A stretch of 50,641 nucleotides of DNA from contig NZ_JANEYT010000034.1 in assembly GCF_024357955.1 (NCBI RefSeq), forward strand, positions 1 to 50,641. The letters run 5' to 3'. The DNA comes from Photobacterium pectinilyticum (lineage in GTDB: Bacteria; Pseudomonadota; Gammaproteobacteria; Enterobacterales; Vibrionaceae). The notes under the pieces are model-generated. The model was not told the DNA's origin, ran no database searches, and saw nothing but the letters and a program-made list of their open reading frames with translations. Each line of letters starts with the position of its first letter. Within the stretch, counting starts at the first letter, position 1. The position numbers and the translations under genes are program-made. Below, in pieces: positions 15,925-23,710 of this stretch.

Positions 15925-17064
15925 ATGGTGACAGTGAAAAGAGCAGCAGCAGGGATAGCAATGGCTTTTTTGTCGTACTCGGCAGCGGCTTCAAACACGC
16001 TCTCTGATACACGCAGTGTTGGTATGGGTGGCGTTGGTGTTGCATCAGCCAACTACCTGACGGCGAGCTTTCATAACCCGGCATTGGCAACACAGAATAA
16101 ACGTCATGACAGTTTTGGTATGATCTTACCGGTTATCGGCGCTCAAGTTTATGATGGCAATGATCTACATGATCGGGTGGATGCGTTTCAAGATTTGAAT
16201 GATCAATTAGCGGGTAATCCTGATCTTGTAGATGAGTGGACGGCAGCGCTGAAAGATTTGGATGATGGTCGTATCGATGGTGATGTAAATGTCGGTATGG
16301 TTGTCGCTATTCCCAATCGAATGGTTAGCACAAACTTTTTCATTTCTAGCAATGTGACCGCGTTGGTTCTTACTGATATCGACGAGGATGATATTGCCAA
16401 CCATGAAGTCATTAACTCAACTGGGCAGGCAGTTGCTGGTGGTACGGTTGATATTGGCTTTACCTTTGCCAAAGAATTTATTTTCTTAGATCGCGACCTA
16501 AGCTTAGGGGTTTCCCCTAAATTACAGCAATTAATGGCATTTAACTACAAGCAGGGTATCGACACCTTCGATGATGACGATATCGACATCGGTTCTGACT
16601 ATGTCGATAAGTCGGCGTTTAATGCCGATATCGGGGCAGCCTACGCGCTGAGTCGTAATGTGATGCTAGGTTTATCTGTGCAAAATGTCTTTTCCCAATC
16701 ATTGACGTCAAATGAGAGCTCTGGTAATCAAGTGACTTATGAGGTTGAGGCGCAATACACTACAGCGTTTGCTTATAACCATCCCCGCTTCACGGTTGCT
16801 GCAGATGTCGATTTGAACAGCAACAAGCCGTTCAAAGAGCAAGCGTATAAAACTCAGTTTGCCCGTATTGGTATAGAAGCGGATGCATGGCGTGTGGCTC
16901 AGCTGCGTTTGGGCTACATCCATAGTATGACTGATTTTTCCGATGACCTGTTTACCGCTGGTATTGGCTTGAAACCCTTTGGTAAATTTGGGTTAGATAT
17001 TGCGGCCATTTATGGTAATGAAGATAACTACGGTGCATCAGCTCAATTGGTCTTCCACTTCTAA
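15925..17064 (+). CDS. TraF_2-type outer-membrane protein
   Basis: 379 residues with a signal peptide (MVTVKRAAAGIAMAFLSYSAAAS). The start SDTRSVGMGGVGVASANYLTASFHNPAL is the hallmark of the PF13729 'TraF' family and related FadL-like barrels. The rest alternates as beta-strands and ends in aromatic F (QLVFHF), as outer-membrane barrels do. Acidic loops (DDDDIDIGSDY) may bind cations. Despite the family name there are no conjugation genes nearby, and these proteins are common in vibrio chromosomes with no proven role. A strong terminator follows. Confidence 0.85.
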   Translation: MVTVKRAAAGIAMAFLSYSAAASNTLSDTRSVGMGGVGVASANYLTASFHNPALATQNKRHDSFGMILPVIGAQVYDGNDLHDRVDAFQDLNDQLAGNPDLVDEWTAALKDLDDGRIDGDVNVGMVVAIPNRMVSTNFFISSNVTALVLTDIDEDDIANHEVINSTGQAVAGGTVDIGFTFAKEFIFLDRDLSLGVSPKLQQLMAFNYKQGIDTFDDDDIDIGSDYVDKSAFNADIGAAYALSRNVMLGLSVQNVFSQSLTSNESSGNQVTYEVEAQYTTAFAYNHPRFTVAADVDLNSNKPFKEQAYKTQFARIGIEADAWRVAQLRLGYIHSMTDFSDDLFTAGIGLKPFGKFGLDIAAIYGNEDNYGASAQLVFHF

Positions 17065-17085
17065 TTTCACCTGAAGTGCAAGCAG

Positions 17086-17140
17086 AAGACGATTGTTTGT
17101 TAGCGTTGATCATTCGCTGATTATAATAATCGTCTTTTTT
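17086..17140 (+). terminator. Terminator after the TraF_2-type gene
   Basis: Nine-base stem AAGACGATT (17086-17094) pairs with AATCGTCTT (17129-17137), with six T in all at the end. The loop is long and holds secondary pairing. Confidence 0.75.
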
Positions 17141-17167
17141 ACGCCTTTCTTAAATCAACACGCAATT

Positions 17168-17296
17168 TTATTTTGAGTGATTCATGAAACCTTGTTGCTC
17201 AAGGTCGTGAAGTACGCTCTCGTTAAGTGCATCGTCACTCACTGGTTGATCGGTATATTGACGAATAGAGCGGTGGGAATGAAGATGAGAGAAAAC
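17168..17296 (-). pseudogene. Nitroreductase (NfsA-type) remnant
   Basis: Frame downstream of the uspA-like gene reads HSHRSIRQYTDQPVSDDALN, the characteristic FMN-binding N-terminus of the nitroreductase family. It then jumps to LHDLEQQGFMNHSK and a stop, which resembles the C-terminal tail of NfsA-type enzymes. There is no start codon in frame, and the roughly 200-residue core is absent. Most simply, a nitroreductase gene lost its middle and start. It overlaps no known gene except the last bases of the uspA-like one. Confidence 0.6.
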
Positions 17297-17297
17297 A

Positions 17298-17687
17298 TCA
17301 CTGATTGAGATAAACCACTAACAAGTCGGCTTCAATGGCATTAGCCAGTTTGGGGACCGATGAGAATAGTCGGCTGAAGAATTTGTGATGATGGCCGCAA
17401 ACCACTAAATCGATATCCATTTCTTTAACGACCCCAGATAGTTTTATATGGAGATCGCCAACCACCACCAAGGTGTCTGTAATCGGGTAATCACATTGAT
17501 CCGCGAGTGTTTGTAGTTTTTCTTGTATGGTGCGTTTTTCTTTTTGTTCCAAAACGACTTTATCAACACCGACATATACAAAGGACAGTTTGCAGTTAGT
17601 CCCTTTAGCTAATGAGACGGCTTTATCAATCACGGTTTGGCTGGATTGAGATAAATCGACAGCAACTAAGATATGCTTATAGCTCAT
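17298..17687 (-). CDS. UspA-like universal stress protein
   Basis: 129 residues, one Usp domain. Start MSYKHILVAVDLSQSSQ; the C-terminal GHHHKFFSRLFSSVPKLAN resembles E. coli UspA, which lacks the ATP-binding glycine pattern and forms dimers. Somewhat shorter than UspA (about 144). GGGGAAA precedes the ATG. Its 3' end abuts the nitroreductase remnant, suggesting a former two-gene unit. Confidence 0.88.
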   Translation of the reverse strand: MSYKHILVAVDLSQSSQTVIDKAVSLAKGTNCKLSFVYVGVDKVVLEQKEKRTIQEKLQTLADQCDYPITDTLVVVGDLHIKLSGVVKEMDIDLVVCGHHHKFFSRLFSSVPKLANAIEADLLVVYLNQ

Positions 17688-17796
17688 CGTGTTTTTCCCC
17701 GCTCTTTGCTTTGTGCTGATCTTAAGTTTAGCTTCTATTAGGTATTAATCTTGATACCCTCCGTATAACAGCGACTTCTACACTTTAACAGTATCT

Positions 17797-20700
17797 TTGA
17801 TTTTGGGGTCTGTGTGGGTGTGGGTGTGGGTGTGGAGTCTGGCTAGAAAGCTCATTTTTTGCCTTGGTTTATCGCTGTTACTTACTGCGGGGTTAGGTGC
17901 GCAGACGCTGCCGGATATTGACTATGTCGATAGTGAAATTGAGCGCTTGAATACAGAAAGCCCCAAAGATGAAGATCTTATTCAGCAATACCAAAGCTTA
18001 GCTCAGAGTTTAAAAAGCCAGAAAACCTTAGCTGATGAGCGAGAGCGATTGCGTAGCCTCATTACCCAGTTTCCCCAGCAGAGAGCGTTGTTGAGCAAGA
18101 AGGTCAAAGATGCTGACTTACTTCCGGTTTTCCAAACTGATCACCTTGAATCTTATGATGATCTGTCCCAGGCACTGGCCCGTTTGAGTGCCTCACTAAG
18201 CGAATGGCAAACAGCATCGAAAGCCAATGCCGATAAACGAAAAAAACTCAATGATTCTAGAAATACCCTCCCTAAGGAAATTGCTAGCCTAAATAGCCAG
18301 TTGGATCAAGCATCGCTGACAGTGAGTGACAGCACAGATAAGCTGCGAGTTTGGCTGGCTACGGCTAACTCAGCCACGCTGCAGCTGGAGAAAGACAAGA
18401 AGTTGCTAGAGCAGCAAACCTTGGATGAACGTAGTGAGTTACTTCAGCTTGAGAAGGCCTTGTTGGCGAAGAAAATAGAGTTGGCCATCCCGCTACAGAT
18501 CCAATTGCAAAATCGCCTGACCGCCATAGAGCAAGGCTCGGCTAAGGCGCTTATCGCTAAGGTAGAGCAGAACAATAGAGCACTTCTGGATAATAAGATG
18601 CCAGAGGCGGAAAAAGACATATCCCGGCAAGAGCAGGCGGCCAAGTTACTAGCCCTGGCTAAAGAGTTAGAGCGAGTATTGCTGGAAGTGGATGATGCCC
18701 GAGTTGATATTCACCGTATCCAAGTAGAAAGGCAGAGCCTCACCGATGAGCAAGTGCTTATCAAGAACAATCTGGATTGGCTAAGTGAGAGCACGTCCTT
18801 TGGCGCTTCTATCAGGGCTCAGTTACAGCGTTTACCGACCCGGGTCGCGGTGAATGTGATTCCGGATCAGATCGCCAAGGCTCATATCAGAAAATATGAA
18901 ATCAGCCAGCTTCGCTCGGATGTTATGCTTAATGAGCAAGCAAGGGATCAGTCCGTGGATAACCCCGATGGTGAAGGGCTGCTTGAACTACAAAGAAAAG
19001 ACCTAAATAAAAAGTTGCTGAGCCGGTTAAGCCAAGAGTACGACAAACTGATCACCGAACTGAGTCGTCTTCAAGCTGCGAGTATCCAATATAAAGATGA
19101 GGTGAATAGCGCACGCTCTTTCCTTCGTGAGCAACAATTATGGATCCGCAGCAATCTGCCGTTATGGAAGAATCTCACCCGCTTTGAGATGGATGTGTGG
19201 TTTGGAGCCCATACTCCTCTCAAGGTTCTGTTCGAGCGCACTTCACAACAACAACAGATGACCTTGGTGTTTTCTATTGCTGGTTATACTCTGCTGTTTT
19301 TTTTATTGAGAATGAAGCTATCCCGCCTGAGTGATCAGCATCGATTGGAATATAAAAGCCTGTTTGGGCACCCGCTTAAAGATAAATTTCGCTACACCTT
19401 GATTCTGTTTGCACTTGCCTTGTTTCGGGCTGTTGTTTGGCCGCTGTGGTATGGCTTGACTGCCCTTGGCATTTTTTGGCTGTGGCCTCAGCCGACGTCA
19501 GGTGATCTCCCCTCATTGATCACTACCAGCGCATGGGGCTTGTTTGTGCTGGAACTCATTCAGAGCTTAACCGCTAAGGATGGGGTGCTGGATTTGCATC
19601 TTAACTGGCCATCAGAAATTTGCCGGTATCTCCATCGTGAAAGCCGCCGACTTCGTTGGCCGTTAATCATTATTTTGCTTGCCTTATATTGTTCTGAACT
19701 GGTGTCTGGCGAGAAGGAAGCCGAAGCATCTCGGGTGCTATTCTTGTTGTTGGTCAGCTGCATGACGTATATCTACGCTTTTTTGTTCAAGCGTGAGCGG
19801 TTACCCATGGTGTTGCCATCACCGTTGCATCAGGGCTTTCCGTTGATGTTGATCCGCGGTTTAGTCATTGGCTCTTTCTTCGCCATTATGCTGATGTCGG
19901 TCCTTGGACTGTACCTCGCTTCTTGGGTGCTACTGCATTACCAGCAACTGACGCTGTTTTTGATGCTGGGCGTACTGCTGGTTTACCAGATGGGGGAGCG
20001 ATGGCTTAAGTTGGAGCATCGTCAATTGAGCTATCAACGTCTGTTGGAAAGGCGTGAAGAGCTCATTGCCCAGCAGCAGGAACAAGCCGGTGAGCCCCCA
20101 GAGTTGGCAGAGCTGCGAGAGGTGATGCCTGAAGTTGAAGAGAACAGCCTAAATGCCGAGCAGGTAAGTGAGCAATCGCTTACCCTTCTGAGGGGATTAT
20201 CCTTGATTGGGTTGGTGATAGCCATGTTGACCTTGTGGTCGAGTGCTCTTGAGATGACCAGCTGGCTAGGCAAAGTGGTTGTGTGGCAGGTGAGTGAAGT
20301 CGGTGAAACGGGTGCGGTGATGGTGGATATCACGTTGCGCTCGCTGATTGATGCGCTGATCACCTTGCTGGTTACCTTCATCGCGGTGAGAAATTTGCCC
20401 GGTATTCTCGAGCTGTTGGTATTACGCAGGCTAGATTTGTCACCAGGAACAGGCTATGCAGCTACCACTGTTCTACGCTATTTAGTGATGTTGATTGGGG
20501 TGTTCAGTGCTTGTTCGTTGATCGGTTTTCAATGGTCTAGCCTGCAGTGGTTGGTTGCGGCATTCGGAGTTGGGTTGGGTTTTGGCTTGCAGGAAATTTT
20601 CGCCAATTTTATATCGGGTTTGATTATTCTATTCGAACGGCCAATCCGGATCGGTGACATTGTGACGATTAATGATTTATCGGGCACGGTCAGTAAAATT

Positions 20701-21135
20701 AAAACTCGGGCGACCACCATCACTGATTGGGATAACAAAGAGATAGTCGTTCCCAACAAAGCGTTTATTACCGAGAAGCTGATTAACTGGTCATTGACCG
20801 ATCCGATCACCCGTATCGTGATCCCTATCGGGGTGGCTTATGGGTCGGATATCGAAAAAGTTGAGACGTTGCTGTATCAGGTCGCCAATGAACATCCTCT
20901 GGTGCTCAAAGACCCTCCGCCGTCCGTATTCTTTCTGGCATTTGGTGCCAGTAGCCTAGATTTTGAATTGCGTGTTTATATCACCGCCATTGATCTCCGC
21001 CTATCTACCATTCACCTGATCAACAAGAGTATTGATAGCCTGTTCCGGCAAAATGATATCGAAATAGCCTTCCCGCAAATGGATATTCATGTGCGTGATG
21101 TGAAGCAGGAAAAAGATAATCCGCCAAGTGATTAG
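17797..21135 (+). CDS. MscK/MscM-type mechanosensitive channel
   Basis: About 1100 residues, like E. coli MscK (1120) and MscM/YjeP (1107). A signal peptide (SLARKLIFCLGLSLLLTAGLGA) is followed by a periplasmic coiled-coil region to about 470 and a set of membrane helices to about 930. The MscS pore and beta domain follow: GVGLGFGLQEIFANFISGL, FERPIRIGDIV and KIKTRATTITDWDNKEIVVPN. It opens under membrane tension to release solutes on osmotic downshock. The start is unresolved: no ATG is available, and candidate TTG and GTG codons lie before or inside four GTGTGG repeats (17812-17835). The coordinate given is the outer limit; GTG 17830 gives the neatest signal peptide. Confidence 0.9.
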   Translation: MILGSVWVWVWVWSLARKLIFCLGLSLLLTAGLGAQTLPDIDYVDSEIERLNTESPKDEDLIQQYQSLAQSLKSQKTLADERERLRSLITQFPQQRALLSKKVKDADLLPVFQTDHLESYDDLSQALARLSASLSEWQTASKANADKRKKLNDSRNTLPKEIASLNSQLDQASLTVSDSTDKLRVWLATANSATLQLEKDKKLLEQQTLDERSELLQLEKALLAKKIELAIPLQIQLQNRLTAIEQGSAKALIAKVEQNNRALLDNKMPEAEKDISRQEQAAKLLALAKELERVLLEVDDARVDIHRIQVERQSLTDEQVLIKNNLDWLSESTSFGASIRAQLQRLPTRVAVNVIPDQIAKAHIRKYEISQLRSDVMLNEQARDQSVDNPDGEGLLELQRKDLNKKLLSRLSQEYDKLITELSRLQAASIQYKDEVNSARSFLREQQLWIRSNLPLWKNLTRFEMDVWFGAHTPLKVLFERTSQQQQMTLVFSIAGYTLLFFLLRMKLSRLSDQHRLEYKSLFGHPLKDKFRYTLILFALALFRAVVWPLWYGLTALGIFWLWPQPTSGDLPSLITTSAWGLFVLELIQSLTAKDGVLDLHLNWPSEICRYLHRESRRLRWPLIIILLALYCSELVSGEKEAEASRVLFLLLVSCMTYIYAFLFKRERLPMVLPSPLHQGFPLMLIRGLVIGSFFAIMLMSVLGLYLASWVLLHYQQLTLFLMLGVLLVYQMGERWLKLEHRQLSYQRLLERREELIAQQQEQAGEPPELAELREVMPEVEENSLNAEQVSEQSLTLLRGLSLIGLVIAMLTLWSSALEMTSWLGKVVVWQVSEVGETGAVMVDITLRSLIDALITLLVTFIAVRNLPGILELLVLRRLDLSPGTGYAATTVLRYLVMLIGVFSACSLIGFQWSSLQWLVAAFGVGLGFGLQEIFANFISGLIILFERPIRIGDIVTINDLSGTVSKIKTRATTITDWDNKEIVVPNKAFITEKLINWSLTDPITRIVIPIGVAYGSDIEKVETLLYQVANEHPLVLKDPPPSVFFLAFGASSLDFELRVYITAIDLRLSTIHLINKSIDSLFRQNDIEIAFPQMDIHVRDVKQEKDNPPSD
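17812..17835 (+). repeat. Four tandem GTGTGG hexamers at the channel gene's start
   Basis: GTGTGG x4, in frame, encoding Val-Trp pairs. Each unit contains a possible GTG start and a purine-rich stretch able to act as a weak ribosome site. Confidence 0.9.
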
Positions 21136-21274
21136 GGCTTATTGTAACAATCAATTAACGTCATGATAGATGCAGAATTAATGCTAGAAAGGATGCAAAA
21201 GGACTCAACAAACCTATCCCATTACTGGCCAGTGTCAATGTGGTCAAGTGAGTTATACCTTGAAAGAAGCCCCT

Positions 21275-22231
21275 TTAGAGCTGCACAGAGATTGATAGTG
21301 GGCAGTGGTCACTGAGTTGAAACTGTTTTAGCTGTTGGCCTGAGAAGAGATATTCAGAAAAGGATACCTCGGTATCTTTTTCTGTAATTCGGCCATCAAT
21401 AATGAAGTGATCGATAAACCCGGGGTATTGCCTTACCTCCCAGCGTCGCTTGCGCTTGTTATAAGCCTGCGAGCGGCACTGGCTCTTTATACCCTCCGTC
21501 ATCAATATCGGAGCGGGTGTCGACACTTTAGACGTTAGTCCCTGCCAATACGTATCCCCTTTTTGTGCCAGTCGGCGATTAAAGTCCCCTAGGATAATAA
21601 ATGGTTGTTGCTCTGCTTGGCGTTGCGACATCCACTGAGCCAACACCTTGAATTGCTCGCGCAGTACCGTACAGCTTTTATTCCGGTGACGGTTGCTGTA
21701 ACAGCCGCTTTTAAGGTGTACATTCAATAGTCTCAATGACTGTTTACCATCTTGATACAAAGTAACATCGACACCATAGCGCAGGTATTGGTTATTCCAT
21801 ATATCGAGCTGATGGAGATCAGGGTGGCGATGGTAATTCAGGCCTTTGCGAATGGCAAACCCGACAAACTGCGACCAAATTTCGTCGTTACTTATTACTT
21901 GCCGACTTGAGAACGCAACCTGATACTTATCGAGCGAGATTATCTTTTTTATCGATTGGTGGTTAGCCACTTCTTGAAAAGCCAAAACATCAGGTGAAAT
22001 ATCATTGATGATGTTTGCAAATGCTCGATAGTCGCTGGTCCTTCTCGTTGGAATATTGGAGTGGCGCTTTACCTTGGGTTTCGCGTCTGAGAGCCAATTG
22101 AGGTTCCAGGAGGTAATCATTAATGGTCTCGAAGGGGGATGCTTTGCGTGGCTCGAAGCGAACGGTATTAGCAATCCAAGTAGGAGCAACATCCCAAGTG
22201 AACTCACGAAGGGGAAATGGGGCATTGCCAT
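21275..22231 (-). CDS. Exported endonuclease/exonuclease/phosphatase family protein
   Basis: 318 residues with a signal peptide (SSLGMLLLLGLLIPFASSHA). The EEP fold is recognisable: ITSWNLNWL near 39 (metal-binding Asn), LAFQEVAN near 83 (Glu), LNVHLKSGC near 170, ILGDFNRR near 213 (Asp/Asn), and a terminal SDHCPLSI (catalytic Asp/His). It could be a secreted DNase or a lipid or nucleotide phosphatase; the sequence alone does not decide. Convergent with the channel gene and monocistronic. Confidence 0.88.
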   Translation of the reverse strand: MAMPHFPFVSSLGMLLLLGLLIPFASSHAKHPPSRPLMITSWNLNWLSDAKPKVKRHSNIPTRRTSDYRAFANIINDISPDVLAFQEVANHQSIKKIISLDKYQVAFSSRQVISNDEIWSQFVGFAIRKGLNYHRHPDLHQLDIWNNQYLRYGVDVTLYQDGKQSLRLLNVHLKSGCYSNRHRNKSCTVLREQFKVLAQWMSQRQAEQQPFIILGDFNRRLAQKGDTYWQGLTSKVSTPAPILMTEGIKSQCRSQAYNKRKRRWEVRQYPGFIDHFIIDGRITEKDTEVSFSEYLFSGQQLKQFQLSDHCPLSISVQL

Positions 22232-22676
22232 TGTATAAATACCTTTCAGCGTCAGAAGAAAGGCAGGTTATGCATACCCTGTGTGATAAACAATCATGAA
22301 ATATGCAAAGTGCGAGCAGGGGGGTGCTTTGTCGTGATGAGTTTTACTGGGTTCTAATTTGATGTGATGTTCGTTCGCATACAGCAGATAAGTTTGGGCT
22401 GGATACTTTTTATTCAGGTCACTCTACCTTCCTTTGTTGGATCATGATTGATTGGCAACGAATCAATTATGCTATGACTGATGCTCTATATTGGTGCGTG
22501 GTTGTTCCGTTATTGGGCTCTCATTGTTTAAAGGTTATTAATTTTAGTGAGATTATTAAGTATTATTCTTAATAATCAATAATCTGAGGTTAATGGTTTT
22601 GTCATGGTATTGTGGTATGTTTATAGCAATAACTTAAACTAAAGTTTATTACTAAAGGCAATGGAGTGCTTTTTTG
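22232..22676. other. Long regulatory region before the AraC-type gene
   Basis: 445 bp without a credible gene. It contains two clear dyads: GATTATTAAG-N7-CTTAATAATC at 22551-22577, and TAAACT-AA-AGTTTA at 22635-22648, 28 bp before the AraC start. The left end must hold the promoter of the minus-strand EEP gene. Confidence 0.6.
22551..22577. promoter_or_regulatory. Perfect 10-bp inverted repeat upstream of the AraC-type gene
   Basis: GATTATTAAG, 7 bp, CTTAATAATC. No T run follows and no gene ends here, so an operator is more likely than a terminator. The binding protein is unknown; autoregulation is possible. Confidence 0.45.
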
Positions 22677-23471
22677 ATGTTGTCATATAGTAATTCTAGT
22701 AAACAGCCGAAACCCGCTGAACTAGTGACACTTTCTACTCATATAGATGATCATGCTCATGATCATTTGCAGATAGTCATCGGTCTGCAGGGAATCGTAG
22801 AGTTTGATATCAATGGTAGGGGCAATTATATCGTCCCTGGACAAGGCTGTATTATTACGGAGCTTTCTAAGCACTCCTTTGGTGGTGTTAATTTTTCTTC
22901 CGATATTTTAGTTTTGAACCTAGTTGCTGACTGTGAGTTTAACCAATATGTTTTACAACAGTTCAATGATAAAGCCTATGATGATTACTACTTTCAGCTG
23001 GATAGTCAAATTCAAGAAATCATCAATAGATTGGTAGTGGAAATAGCGTCAAGCCCGGATGATCTTTGGCTGGGGAAAAGCTGCAGTAATACAATTATTG
23101 CGCTGTTAAACAAGCATATGCAAATATTCCAATCAGAGCCTCGCTCGTACCGATTGGATATCAAAGCGATAGAAAAATATGTCGAAAAGCATATCAATCA
23201 TAAGATCACGGTTGCTCAGTTAGCTGGTTGTGTATATTTAAGTGAGAGTCAATTTCACTATCAGTTTAAAGCACACACAGGGCTAACACCTCACCAGTAT
23301 GTCTTATCTAAGAGGGTTCAATATGCAAAACAGCTTATCGAACAAGGTGGGCTTACGCTCAGTCATGTAGCACACTTGTCTGGTTTCTCGGGTCATAGCT
23401 CTCTTACCCACGCGTTTTCCAAACATCTTGGAACGTCCCCATCTCGATATAGAAAACAATACTTTTCTTAA
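22677..23471 (+). CDS. AraC-family regulator, probable regulator of the put genes
   Basis: 264 residues. An N-terminal cupin-like sensing domain (HIDDHAHDHLQIVIGLQG; VPGQGCIITELSKHSFGG) is followed by an AraC double helix-turn-helix at about 165-262 (ITVAQLAGCVYLSESQFHYQFK; LSHVAHLSGFSGHSSLTHAF). It lies 239 bp upstream of putA in the same direction. PutA here lacks its own DNA-binding domain, so this protein is the natural candidate activator or repressor of proline use, perhaps sensing proline. ATG 22677 follows GGAG at normal distance. Confidence 0.9.
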   Translation: MLSYSNSSKQPKPAELVTLSTHIDDHAHDHLQIVIGLQGIVEFDINGRGNYIVPGQGCIITELSKHSFGGVNFSSDILVLNLVADCEFNQYVLQQFNDKAYDDYYFQLDSQIQEIINRLVVEIASSPDDLWLGKSCSNTIIALLNKHMQIFQSEPRSYRLDIKAIEKYVEKHINHKITVAQLAGCVYLSESQFHYQFKAHTGLTPHQYVLSKRVQYAKQLIEQGGLTLSHVAHLSGFSGHSSLTHAFSKHLGTSPSRYRKQYFS

Positions 23472-23498
23472 TCTGAACGCTGATGCGAAGCTAACAAC

Positions 23499-23520
23499 GT
23501 TGCTCTAAAAGCAACCTTTT
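23499..23520 (+). terminator. Weak terminator after the AraC-type gene
   Basis: GTTGCT-N5-AGCAAC followed by CTTTTATT. A short stem with some T; probably separates araC from putA transcription. Confidence 0.5.
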
Positions 23521-23710
23521 ATTGTGGATGTTTGCAGCTAATTTGTACATCTAATCACCTCACTTTCCCAGTTTTTGACAAATTTTCAATAGTTTTCAGC
23601 AAGTTTTAATCTTAATCAAAAATACACTGGTTATCACAGATTAAAGCTAAGGCCTTTCAAAGGTTAAGGTTTTAGGAATGGGTGCTAATGATTAAGGACG
23701 AGGTAGCTAC

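Noticed and set aside
15925..17064. Conjugation system, because of the TraF family name
   Set aside because: The protein is a chromosomal beta-barrel type; no other transfer genes, relaxase or origin of transfer were seen.
21163..21315. 50-codon frame after the channel gene, starting MIDAELMLERMQ
   Set aside because: No ribosome site and its end overlaps the EEP gene in antisense; probably chance.
22444..22572. 42-codon frame in the region before the AraC-type gene
   Set aside because: Poor ribosome-site spacing and its end coincides with the inverted repeat; composition gives no support.
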